Source: Pogostemon cablin
Lineage: Eukaryota; Streptophyta; Magnoliopsida; Lamiales; Lamiaceae
DNA: 64,000 bases
Reading direction: 5' to 3'
Assembly (NCBI GenBank): GCA_023678885.1
Contig: CM043012.1
Span: forward strand, 19,070,036 to 19,134,035
In this document: one piece after another, positions 1-10,138 of the stretch
Numbering within the stretch: position 1 is the stretch's first letter
How the letters are laid out: each line of letters begins with the position of its first letter
Notes under the pieces: model-generated
What the model saw: the letters and a program-made list of their open reading frames with translations, nothing else
Told to the model about the DNA's origin: nothing
Databases searched by the model: none
Position numbers and translations under genes: made by a program

Positions 1-192
1 TCTCTGTTCAAAAATAAATATAATTGGAGTATTAGAGTGGGACGAAGGAAATACATATGTATGAGATTTTATATTATGATGTTAAGTATATTTAATTTAG
101 TTCTTCATGTGTAATGAATTAAATAATATTTAGTTGAATCGATGTTATATGACCCTTATTCATTTTTCGTGTATAACAAATTAATGTAATTA
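1..192. repeat. Direct repeat copy A (pairs with 2436-2621)
   Basis: This stretch is repeated in the same orientation near 2436-2621. From about position 57 the two copies align without gaps, with roughly ten differences in ~140 bases (counted by eye). Both include the tail of a degenerate MITE (gggacga / gagacga) followed by unique sequence. Similarity stops sharply at 192 and 2621. The copies flank the CAF1 pseudogene and two MITEs. Confidence 0.75.
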
Positions 193-559
193 TAAAAAAC
201 TAACATTTTTAAAAATTTTATTTTCATTACGTAATCATATGTTAACGTATAAACAATTTCAAATAATGATTTTAATTACTCAACATTATTTTCAAATATA
301 ACCCAATTTTTTTCAATAATTCACTCAAATTGAAACAAATTTTAACATGTTGTTTGATTAAAAAAAAGCATATAAAAATATTTTTAATTTTAATTTTTTT
401 GTTGAACATAAAATTATTAGAATTAAAAAGTGTGATAGATTTTAGAAATAAAATTATAATATACTAAAATTCATCAAATGACACGTAAATTATTATTATT
501 AAAAATTAACCCTTGAATACAGATCATGCAGACCTCCATCACTATAACTACACTCTCCC

Positions 560-1085
560 TTCACCTGCCATGGCTTCCCAAGATTCCAGACTTTGAAAGA
601 TCCCAAAAGTTTGGCCCCACAACTTGAACCCAAATTCCAACTCATTTCCGACCTCGACGACTGCTATTTCATTGTATCCATGGAGCATATCAAGTTTCCC
701 AGTGTCTTCTTCAAGCTGCCCCATCGTCGGAGGCCTCTCCTACCATTACAAGGCCTTGAATGACGCTCTCCAACGCCTTAGGAAATCTTTCTGATCTGGG
801 CACCGCCTACCACTTCATCTAGCAATTCAATTTCTACGACTTTGAGGGCCCACGACATTGATTTCGAGAAGAAGCCTCGGTTCGCCGAGCTAATGATGAG
901 ATCCGGTCTGGTCTGCAACGATTCCGTCAGCTGGGTTGGGTTCCATAGCTCGTGCGACTTCGGCGTGCAGCCGTCTGCTTGCCCGGTTGGGTGAGTTCCC
1001 GAAGGTTATCCGAGTGTTCTTAATGCGCCAGGTGGCACGGACGCTGAATGTGAATGTGGTCGGGTTGTCGGAATATTTTGAATCT
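560..1085 (+). pseudogene. CCR4-associated factor 1 (CAF1) deadenylase-like pseudogene
   Basis: Translation across several frames recovers plant CAF1 pieces in the right order: an N-terminal block reading DLDDCYFIVSMEHIKFPSVF (family: D.YP.ISMDTEFPG), then GNLSDLGTAYHFI, QFNFYDFEG, and the best block FAELMMRSGLVCNDSVSWV followed by GFHSSCDFG. A weak tail around EFPKVIRVF matches the next family segment. CAF1 proteins are DEDD-type 3' exoribonucleases of the CCR4-NOT complex that shorten mRNA poly(A) tails. Here stop codons and frameshifts separate the blocks, the first acidic residues of the DxE motif are altered (MEHIKF), and the C-terminal third is missing. No intact ORF remains. Plant CAF1 genes are often intronless, so this could be a decayed gene or a duplicate fragment. 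The family call rests on the conserved central block and is my recognition without a database search. Confidence 0.7.
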
Positions 1086-1896
1086 CATTAGGTCATCGCT
1101 TTAACTTCATTCAAAGAGTTCATGTTTAATTTGACTGATAATTATTCTATGATTATTTTGCAGAATTGCCATTTTAAGTTGTTTTTTAATTCAATTTTAA
1201 ATATGGAGGATGTTTTGGTACATGAGAACCATTGTTTTGTGAAAACGGTGATATCATGTTGATGCACACCAGAAATTTGACTCTGCTCTTTCAATGTATG
1301 AATGGAACATGAATACAGAGAGAACGTTGTGGTCTAGAGAATACACAAGGAAAGAAAAAAAGTTTTTTTTTTCAAACTTTATTTTCCATGTCAGCTTCCC
1401 CAGTTAAAGTGACCAATGCAATTACATGTTAAAGTGATGGACTTATTTATAAATATGTAAATGTTAGGATTAATTTGTAATCGTTTAACCCAATTAAAAG
1501 TATTTGTATATTTTACTTTTTACACCCAACAATTAAAACTCACACTAAAATACACACACAAAACACACTTGCCGCCGAAGAAAACCCCTGGAAGCTCCGA
1601 TGAGGGTGACTAACAAGAGCCATGGTCACACTGTCGCATGCACAATGCCTTTAAATTTATATCTATATGAATAACATTCAGACTTATCTTGCAATCACCC
1701 ATACAATAAGCCATTAAAACATATATTTCACCATAACACTTCTAATTTGTCTAATAATTATCAGATGTATTTGGTTATCAGCTTTTTCCTTGAATTACAT
1801 GGAAGAGAATCAGCATTGCCTACTGAATTTATAACAACAAGCAATTTAAAAAATAAAATTATATAAATATAGATTTTTTGTAATAGTAAATATATA

Positions 1897-2125
1897 TACT
1901 CCATCCGTCTCACTCAAAAGGTCTCTTTTTTTCATTTTGTTCGTCCCACTCAAAGGGTCTATTTTCCTTTTTTACACACATGTGACCCACTCACCCCTCT
2001 AGTACAATTAAAACATTGGGTCCATACTCCCACTAATACAACTACACACTATACGTTAAATAATAATACTCCTTAATTCACGTGCCAAAAAGCAAAAACT
2101 ACCCTTGTCGTGTGGGATGGAGGGA

Positions 2126-2128
<3 letters not shown>
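1897..2128. mobile_element. Stowaway-like MITE
   Basis: The element opens with tactccatccgtctcactc and closes with gggatggagggagta, giving terminal inverted repeats of the common plant CTCCCTCCGTCC type with TA at both ends. The interior is AT-rich and has no coding capacity. Its right end runs straight into the (TA)n tract. Confidence 0.7.

Positions 2129-2199
<71 letters not shown>
2127..2199. repeat. (TA)n microsatellite, ~73 bp
   Basis: Uninterrupted TA dinucleotides. They begin at the TA target dinucleotide of the preceding MITE, so the tract probably expanded from the insertion site. Confidence 0.95.
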
Positions 2200-2201
<2 letters not shown>

Positions 2202-2228
2202 TGGACACATAAACACATATAATTATGT

Positions 2229-2485
2229 ATTTCCTCCATCCCATCCTAATAATTAAATATTTTTAGATTGAGTGTTTTATTCTAAGGTTACATTTTTTTT
2301 TCTATGAGACCCACACAATTAAGTAATTAAAATATTTGAATATGACTCATCTGCCACTAAATACAATTATCCACTATACATTAAAATATTATTTATCTTA
2401 CCTTAATACATATTAAAATACTAAACTTCTTAATCCCCGTGCAAAAAATAAATATAACTATTAGAATGAGACGAAAGAAATATAT
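2229..2485. mobile_element. Degenerate Stowaway-like MITE
   Basis: Starts atttcctccatcccatcc and ends with gaatgagacgaaagaaata, a weak inverted terminal match. The interior shares motifs with other MITEs here (gagacccacac, ccactatacattaaa). Its tail belongs to direct repeat copy B. Confidence 0.45.
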
Positions 2486-2621
2486 ATGTATGAGGTTTTA
2501 TATAGTGATATTATGTATATTTAGTTTAGTTTTTCATGTGTAATGAATTAAATAATATTTAGTTGAATCGATGTTATACGACCCTTATTCGTTTTTCGTG
2601 TATAACAAATTAATGTAATTA
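2436..2621. repeat. Direct repeat copy B
   Basis: Second copy of the repeat at 1-192, in the same orientation. It ends abruptly at 2621, just before the sequence upstream of the carbonic anhydrase gene. Confidence 0.75.
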
Positions 2622-2652
2622 GCAGTCGCTCTATCCATCGAACTCAGCAACC

Positions 2653-2918
2653 ATGGTCGTCAGGTAATCTCTTCTCTATACGAGTGCATCATTTTCATCG
2701 ATATCTATATGATTCTGTCAGCATACTCGTTCATTTCTTGTACTAATTAATGGTTAATATTGTTGATCTTTTGATTTAATGCAGTAAGAACAAGAGGAGG
2801 AGGGAACTTGTGACTTATGGTTATGGATGGGGAGGAGGGAGTACTTCATCATTTAAAATTACAAATATGAACAATAACCCCCAATTCAACCGCGGTCAGC
2901 CCTAATTCCATTCAAATC
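2653..2918 (+). other. Possible cryptic two-exon gene start
   Basis: An ATG in good context (caaccATGG) is followed after 11 bases by a GTAATC donor. A TTTAATGCAG acceptor at about 2783 joins in frame to give a short basic start, MVVSKNKRRRELVTYGYGW, which then runs into low-complexity sequence and stops near 2905. I do not recognise the peptide. It may be the 5' end of a lost gene, or leader sequence of the carbonic anhydrase gene downstream. Confidence 0.2.
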
Positions 2919-3189
2919 GATTTTTTTTTAATCCCTATTTCAACTTTTCCGCAAATTTTTCTATTTTAGGGAAGTAATTAGTCTTTCTTGGTTTAGTCAG
3001 TGATCGAATCAGTGCATCTAAACCATTCGATTGTCCTAACGTGTACTATCTTGGTTTCTCCGCCTTTCTTGGAGACAGGTACATCCACCCTCAATCAATC
3101 CCAATAGCCACCGAGTCCCACTTTGATCCCATTGCTTTCTCTTTCTTGTTCTTCATATTCACCGACACCGAGGATAGCAAGTTTATTTA

Positions 3190-5900
3190 ATGGCCCAAGT
3201 GGTTTCTCTATCCTCGTCTCTGTGTTGTTCATTTTCTACAGATCTCGCCAACTCTTCGGCTAAAACATCCAATGTAATGTTGTTACTGCCCTTCTTCCTC
3301 TTTACCTGATTGTTGTCTAGCTTGTCCGTAATTAATCATCTAATTTCTTGAAGTTTTCGTTTTTTTTTTTATTTGTTTTTTTTTGTTTTGTAGATCTTTG
3401 GTTCCCAGTTGAGATATCTGGAAATTGAGCAGACCCGGTTGGGAATCTTGAATTCTTTCAAGTAAGTAAATCTAACTTCTGATCCTTTTCTTTTGCTTGC
3501 TGTTTCTTGAAAAAGGTCTGGTGGACTCACAATCCTGCGGCTTCTTGTTCATTTGAGCGAATGATGCTGTTAACAAAAGGTTTATTGGTTTCCTGTGAGT
3601 GCTCAGCTCATTGAGTTGTTAGTATTTGATAAAAAAATGTCTGAGGAAGCTTATCCTTTGCATTGATAATAAACTTACACAGTTACATCAACAATTATAC
3701 CAGCTCCAACAGATGTAGTAGCATCATGTGGTGTCAAATTCAACTTGATGTCTGACCATCTTTAATTGGACTATCTGGTCTTTTAGGTGTGACTATGTGA
3801 CATTAGAATTTGAGCTGTATGATTTTTTTCATGGTGTTATATTAATGGTTTAGTGGAAGTTAGAGGTAGAAGTCTATGCATAATTGCACTACACCTACTA
3901 CCAGTGCATTTCTTAAGTTAGGGATAATCTAATTATCCTCATGTTGATCTATTGATGGACAGCCACACATCATGATAGAGTGCTGGATAAAGAGATGTTA
4001 ACGCATAGATCGTTTGAGATCCCTACCTCTCTTGCCTTACTCAATGCTCTAATATTTTTTCGTGGTGGTTTATAGGACCTACTTACTTTTTACGATTAAT
4101 GACTTGCATGCAACACTCTAGGTTTATCCAGAGAGATAAGCATGTTTTTGACTGATTCAAATTATGTGTGCTTGATAAGTCGGTATTATGCTAATATAAT
4201 ATCTTCCGTGCTGTATGAATGCCAAAATGGATATAGAAGAAATCCAACTGTAAGATTAAAGGCTGTAATGGAGTCTCCAGGACTATCTCAGGAGACAATA
4301 GACCAAAAGCCTAGAGTCCCAATGGTGGGCAAGGAGGTGCCAGATTATTTCAAAGAGTTGAGACAACGATTTATTGATTTCAAAAAGGATAAATACTTGT
4401 AAGAGTTTATTTTATTTTATTTTGTCTACATTAAAGTATTATGAATAAAAGCTTAATTTGTTAATCAATGATTCAATTTTTTTGTAGGAGCAATTTAGAA
4501 CACTACCAAAGACTTGCTAAGGACCAAGAACCGAAGGTACTTATATTGTTCTTTTCTTTTTTCTTTTTAAATCCCAAATACCGTGGTGGATATCTGACAT
4601 TAAAAGGACAGTTCATGGTTATTGCTTGTGCTGATTCGAGAGTTTGTCCCTCGAGCATCCTTGGATTCCAACCAGGAGAAGCCTTTGTGGTTCGAAATGT
4701 GGCGAACTTGGTACCTCCAATAGAGGTGTGTTTCTTATATGAGCTAATATCACTTAAATAGCATGAGTATCAATTTGAAGATTGATTTTTTTTTTTTGGT
4801 ATTGTACTTTGTAAACTCTGCTGCAGAATGGACCTACAGAAATCAATGCTGCCCTTGAATTTGCTGTTAATTCTCTTGAAGTAAGTTTAATCATCTACAT
4901 TATGAATGCCTACTTATTGCAGATGTTAGTGCGAAATTGAGTATGCATATATGTTTAGTGTTCTCCTCTGTTATTTTGCCTATTTGGCTATTCTTTCTGG
5001 GACCTATTTACATATATCAGAATGCCGTCAGTTTCACTGATCCAACCTGATGGCTCCAACACCAAATTTAATTTGTTTTATGATTTTAGCAGAAATGATT
5101 TGTTCCTTTAATCTAACATGAGTAAGATCCGTTTGTGCAGGTCGAAAATATACTGGTTGTCGGTCACAGCTGTTGTGGAGGGATTAAAGCATTGATGAGC
5201 TTTCAGGATGAAGATAATTCAAGGTTCAGTAATTTGTCTATCATTGGTTTTCATTTACCCCATCTTTATCCATCTGTGTGTTCTTCAGTTTCTAATGACC
5301 TCGTCCATGCTCTCCAGTAGCTTCATCAGGAGTTGGATGGGCAACGCAAGGCCTGCAAGGTTGATATCCAAGGAAGCTGCTTCGAACCTCAACTCTGATC
5401 TGCAGTGCAAACACTGTGAGAAGGTGATGTGTTTGCCTTTTCTGTTGTAGGAAGATTATTATCTTGCATTTATGATATAATTAGGTCATTAATCTAGGTC
5501 TACTTTTCACACACAATACACACAAAAAGTTTCCTAATACATCCTGCCATTCTAAACTCCATAAATGTACATTAGTGGTTAAGCAGAAATTGTTTAGTAA
5601 CATCGATCAAATTTAAGTAAATATTCCAAAAATTATGTATGAATAATGGTCATTGTAGGCTGAACATAAATTAGAGCACTGGTTTGAATCTTTGTGCTCT
5701 TTTTTCTCTAGGAATCGATTAACAGGTCCTTGGTGAACTTACTCACTTATGAATGGGTGGAAGAGCGGGTAGTGAGAGGGAAGCTTTCCATCCACGGGGG
5801 CTACTATGATTTTACCAACTGTTCATTTGAGAAGTGGAGCCTCGATTACACGTGTAGGGGCGATTCGTGCTCTTTCAAAAACCATGAGTTCTGGGCCTGA
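3190..5900 (+). CDS. Beta carbonic anhydrase, predicted plastid form (BCA5-like)
   Basis: Zinc enzyme interconverting CO2 and bicarbonate. Nine exons join in frame: 3190-3273, 3394-3461, 4237-4398, 4488-4536, 4612-4725, 4827-4880, 5141-5223, 5318-5423, 5712-5900, encoding 302 residues. The first ~30 residues (MAQVVSLSSSLCCSFSTDLA) are rich in Ser and Ala and lack acidic residues apart from one Asp, like a plastid transit peptide. Zinc ligands and catalytic dyad are present: Cys127 and Asp129/Arg131 in ACADSR, His186 and Cys189 in GHSCCGG. The end HGGYYDFTNCSFEKWSLDY matches plant beta-CAs, and overall it most resembles Arabidopsis BCA5. All introns are GT-AG; exon 8 has a second acceptor three bases downstream, so one serine may vary. 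Exons 1-3 are the least certain because the N-terminus is poorly conserved, but their phases fit exactly. No stops or frameshifts were seen. Confidence 0.9.
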
Positions 5901-6565
5901 GTTTGTTGGCATTGATCATGTTCCCATATCCTGCTTAAGAGTCGAGACTATTTTTTCGCAATTACTTGTTTGTTGTACTGTTTTTTTACTACACTTAATT
6001 TTTACAGCAAGAACATTGTATCTTTATATCATATCAATGATGTATGTATTTATAATTTTATGGGCGGCACCGAAATTTTGCTTAAGGCATCGGTGATTAG
6101 TTACAGTGTTGTGTGTGGATCCCATAAACATATGTTAGTAGTTGTTTTGTGTGGATTCCATCTATCAAAATAAGAAATGTAAAAATTGAAATGCGAGAAA
6201 TAATAAATATGTAAAAATTAAAATTACACAAATAAAATATATTATTTAGAAGATTACCGTTTCAATAAGATCTAAATAAAAAACTAAGTTTTTATTTTTG
6301 AAAGTGTATTTTTTAGTTTTTGTTTTCAATACACCAATATTCAGTTCATAAAATGACTAATTCGGAGAAAACAGAATATTTACATACTATACCCTCTCTA
6401 TCTCACAATAAAATTTATTTTACTTTTATTTTTTAAAATAATGGTATTCTCTTTTCATTTCAGCATAAAATTTACTCCATATTATTATTTATAGTGTCTT
6501 TCATTTTTCATTTTAGTAAATTTGTGCGCTGCATTTAATAATTAATACTCCTAAAAATGTTATAA

Positions 6566-6797
6566 CACTCCATCCGTTTCAGTTAACTCTTCATTGTTAT
6601 TATAGATATAGAAATAAATAAAGTTATTTTTTTTATCAATTTTATTAACTTTTAGGGTATTGTTGTTTTTTTAAGTAATAAAATAAATGATAAAATAAGT
6701 TATTTGTTGTGAAACTTTTACTATTTTTTTAGGGTGAAGAATATAGTAGAATAAACAAATAAAGATATATGAAAAACTTGTTAGAACAAGAGGAGTA
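6566..6797. mobile_element. Degenerate Stowaway-like MITE
   Basis: Left end cactccatccgtttcagtta and right end acaagaggagta form weak terminal inverted repeats. The interior is AT-rich with no ORF. It abuts the next MITE. Confidence 0.5.
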
Positions 6798-6800
6798 TTA

Positions 6801-7006
6801 TACTCCCTCCGTCCGCTTCTAAGGTATCAATTTTACTATTTTTGGCATCCGTCCCAAAGATATTCATTTCCCCTATTTAGTAAAAAAATACACAATATGG
6901 CCCACCACTTTCCTCTAATACAATTACCAACTTTACATATAATAATAATAATCCTTAATCCACATGAAATAGCAAATGGATACCTTAGAACCGGACGGAG
7001 GGAGTA
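6801..7006. mobile_element. Stowaway-like MITE with near-perfect inverted ends
   Basis: The terminal inverted repeats start ctccctccgtccg and continue through ttctaaggtatc; over 26 bases I count one mismatch between the two ends. TA lies at both borders. It is about 206 bp and non-coding, the best-preserved MITE in the window and so probably the youngest. Confidence 0.85.
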
Positions 7007-7036
7007 TAATTTATTATGTAAGATTGGATTGTAAAA

Positions 7037-7241
7037 TGGGTCGAATCGTTGTTAAAGTATGTTTGTTATATATGTAAAACATGTTAATTTATAGTTAACG
7101 TATATTTTTTTAAAATATGATAAATAATGTATTAAAGTACGTTTTTAAAATATTATACTATAATCTTCTATAAACATACTTTAACTAAAAATAAACATAT
7201 TTTACCTATGCAAAAGTATACTTTAACAACGGATCGACTCG
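7037..7241. mobile_element. Foldback element, GGTCGA...TAAAGTATG family
   Basis: The left arm gggtcgaatcgttgttaaag continues through tatgttt; the right arm mirrors it (aaaagtatactttaacaac then ggatcgactc). About 40 bases of each end pair. Related copies lie at 22931-23166 and 40303-40460, with an isolated arm near 41169-41200. No coding capacity. I do not recognise a named family. Confidence 0.6.
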
Positions 7242-7379
7242 TCTCCCAAATCGCTTCATATTAAGCCGTTTTGAGTATTTTTTTTTAAATATTAATGCAA
7301 AAAGTAAATTAAATATTGGAATAGATGGAAAGTATTAAAGTATTTTGAGAAAATGGGGAAAAGGATGATTGAATTAGAA

Positions 7380-7700
7380 CCGTGCACGTTAGCTAGAAGA
7401 GAAGCAAAAAATCCAGCTAGATCTGCTCCCTAACTGCTTCAAGCCCTAACCTAATGGGAGCCACACTGAAAGGCCCCTCGCCACGTGGCACTCAGTTGTT
7501 TTGCTTGATTGATGTGGGCCGGCCCAGCCGGCACACGAGGCTCGTGTCCGATATGACGTCATTCCCATCCGTATATTGGGCCTTCATGGATCATGGGCCT
7601 TTCATTTCTGCACTCATCTTCTGACACCCACGTGCAGATCCAACGGTCATATACGATTCTGATTTCATAAAATTTCAACCAACAGGAGATTCGAGATTAT
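7380..7700. promoter_or_regulatory. GC-richer, motif-dense non-coding island, promoter-like
   Basis: In an otherwise AT-rich intergenic tract this island carries an ABRE/G-box (ccacgtggca, 7491-7500), a perfect TGACGTCA palindrome (7554-7561), another CACGTG (7629-7634), a ggccggcccagccggc GC block, and atccaacgg, which also occurs in both actin promoters here. No ORF starts nearby on either strand; the nearest gene, the VQ gene, begins 2 kb downstream. Motif identities are read directly; promoter function is inference. Confidence 0.4.
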
Positions 7701-9600
7701 ATGTCATGCTCTCCACAATCTTCATGCTTTATTATTTCAATAATTCCATAATAACAATATTAATTATTATTATTTAAAAAGTACTTCAAAAGTCTTGATA
7801 ATAATTCTTAATTTGATACAATATTAATTACTCATTCCTTCCATCAGAATTTACTCTTTTTATATATATATATATATATATAGTTGGTATGTGCGGGATC
7901 CTTAGTTAAAAAAAGAAAATTGATATTTTTAAAATAAACTATCAAAATAATAAAATGAATATTTTATTAACAAACTGACGGAACAAGTATTTAATTATAA
8001 GTAGCCTGTCTATCTTCATGCATTTTAAAAATCTTACACGATATTCATACGTTCCTTCCAAATTCTATTTCGCTCTCTCAATCATTTTGTTCACGCATCT
8101 TATCCTAAATGCAACGTTTTTTTTTTTTCGAAATACGACTAACGGTTTCTAATAATTTCAATGATATTTGCCTTTCTTAATTTTTAACAAATAAATGGAA
8201 TCACTTATTTCACTTTTATGTTCCATCTTTAATTCTATTTATTTATGGAGTAGATAATTGAAATGTGTTATAATCAATGATTAAATCATCTCAACGTGTG
8301 TAAGGTTTATTCATTAATCAGAATATAATATTTTATTAAAAACTTAATTATGAAATATAGATTGAAATACAATTATAAAATAAGAGATAAGAATGATATT
8401 TACTTTATATATATATAATTTGTATTGATCGGCCAAATAATTTAATACTATGTCTTAAACATGAGAATATACATATTTATATACCTATACATTAACCACC
8501 TCCTTAAATCCAATCTAAGACAAAAACCAAATGAGAAACGACAAACTAATACTAGTGATTTCCTCTTGTTCTTATTTACAAAAATATAGTAATCAAATTT
8601 AAAGCTCAGTTAGGAAATAAAATAAAATAATTATAGGAATTGAAAGTTGGAAGAGAGGGTACATATGATAGCTCCATCAGTTCGGCTATAGGAATTTTTA
8701 CTTCAACGTATATATAAATGCAAAAGGACAAACAATATTAAAGATTATGAGACAGAGAATTTTGTTATTCATCTATATACTCCTACTTTCATTTTTAAGA
8801 TGTCTTAAATATGCGATTTGATTTTTAAATTGATACCACTTTTTTATTTATATATACATATTAGTTAGTTCATGCTCCTTTTATTAAATGATTTGTTGCT
8901 TTCCTTGTAACACCTGATCATAACAACATAGAATACATGATGGAGAAGTTGATTAATTTGTTTATGAAATGAAGGTAAACTATACATTTGGAAAAATCGA
9001 GTAACTATATATTAACTATAGTAGTTAATTAAAAATTCTTTAATAATAAAGGATGCATTTTAAATAAAATGCATACACATTTCATTGAATTTATACAAAT
9101 CATCAATTGAAGCTGAGAGAGAAGGATATACTCAATGAAGAAAATTATATTAAAAAACAGAATATATACCGGCTAATTGACTAATTAAACAAAATTAATG
9201 ACAGCAAATAACAATTCAATATTTTAAGTAAGCATTAATAAATAATTGATGAAGGTAGCAGACAAGTTGACAACTATTTATTTCAACAAAATTAAATTAT
9301 GATAATTAATTAAAGATACCCTCGTCGTGCAACAATATCATTTCAAGTACTAAAACCCTTGATTTGCATGGATTTATAGAATATATGATTATGATATGAG
9401 AATTGGGGGACCATTTTCTTTTATGTACTTCCATACTTTATTGACTCTCTCTCTTCAATATGTGATAGCTAGTAAGGTTCATCCAATTCTTCTTGCCTCA
9501 ACATTATAGACATCTTAATTTTTTATTTTTTTTCTTATTAAATGTGTCTATGTTATTCAATGATTATTTAAATACTTCCCCCCCTTTAATTTCCAACCTA
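7701..9600. other. AT-rich intergenic region
   Basis: Only short AT repeats are seen (for example tatata runs at 7862-7882 and 8407-8416). No supportable gene or recognisable transposon on either strand. The last few hundred bases presumably hold the VQ gene promoter. Confidence 0.6.
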
Positions 9601-9664
9601 GCTTAATATATAGGAGTATATATTTATCTCCCCCACATCATAATTCTCTCATTTCAAACCCTAT
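9601..9664 (+). promoter_or_regulatory. Putative TATA box and leader of the VQ gene
   Basis: ttaatatatagg and tatatatttatc lie 40-60 bases upstream of the VQ start codon and are followed by a pyrimidine-rich stretch (ctcccccacatcataattctctc). Position suits a core promoter with a short leader, but AT-rich background makes chance matches likely. Confidence 0.35.
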
Positions 9665-10138
9665 ATGAAACCAACTCTCCCTCTGAATGATCTCACCAAG
9701 CTAGCTTCCATGGAGAAACAAATTGGTTCCCCAAACACACCCTTACCATCCTCACCTCTACCCATGCACAAGAACTCACATACTATATCGAAAACGAAGC
9801 CGAAAATTCGAATAATTCACATATTTGCACCGGAGATCATCAAGACTGACGCTGCAAACTTCAGGGAATTGGTCCAGAGACTGACCGGGAAGCCCTCGGA
9901 CGAGGATCTAAAGACGAAGAAGAAATCGAGAAAGAAGATAGCAATGAGAGCAGAGTTTAGAGAGAGGATAAAGGGAGAAGAAGAGATCTGGAGGGGGGCC
10001 AATTCAGGGGGTGGTTTCTTGGGTGAGTTTGATGGATTCATGCAACAACTCAATTATGAGGATCACTTTCCATTTCATGTAGAAGAAGCTTCCACTCAGA
10101 TTCAGGATGCACTCTTTGGAGACACTCAGATTGCTTGA
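9665..10138 (+). CDS. VQ-motif protein (VQ17/VQ25-like)
   Basis: VQ proteins are small nuclear or plastid cofactors that bind WRKY transcription factors and modulate defence and growth. This single-exon ORF encodes 157 residues. The VQ motif FRELVQRLTG lies at residues 66-75, preceded by KIRIIHIFAPEIIKTDAANF, a block characteristic of the VQ8/17/20/25 group. The N-terminus is Ser/Pro-rich, and residues ~80-95 are a lysine-rich patch (KTKKKSRKK) that could be a nuclear localisation signal. An in-frame second Met at residue 16 is an alternative start; I took the first. Lack of introns is normal for the family. Neighbours are unrelated, and no frameshift or stop is present. The motif makes the family call firm; the subgroup is by resemblance. 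Confidence 0.92.
   Translation: MKPTLPLNDLTKLASMEKQIGSPNTPLPSSPLPMHKNSHTISKTKPKIRIIHIFAPEIIKTDAANFRELVQRLTGKPSDEDLKTKKKSRKKIAMRAEFRERIKGEEEIWRGANSGGGFLGEFDGFMQQLNYEDHFPFHVEEASTQIQDALFGDTQIA

Noticed and set aside
2056..2244. Open frame encoding alternating Tyr-Ile residues
   Set aside because: It is translation of the (TA)n tract. The same applies to the frame at 35887-36090.
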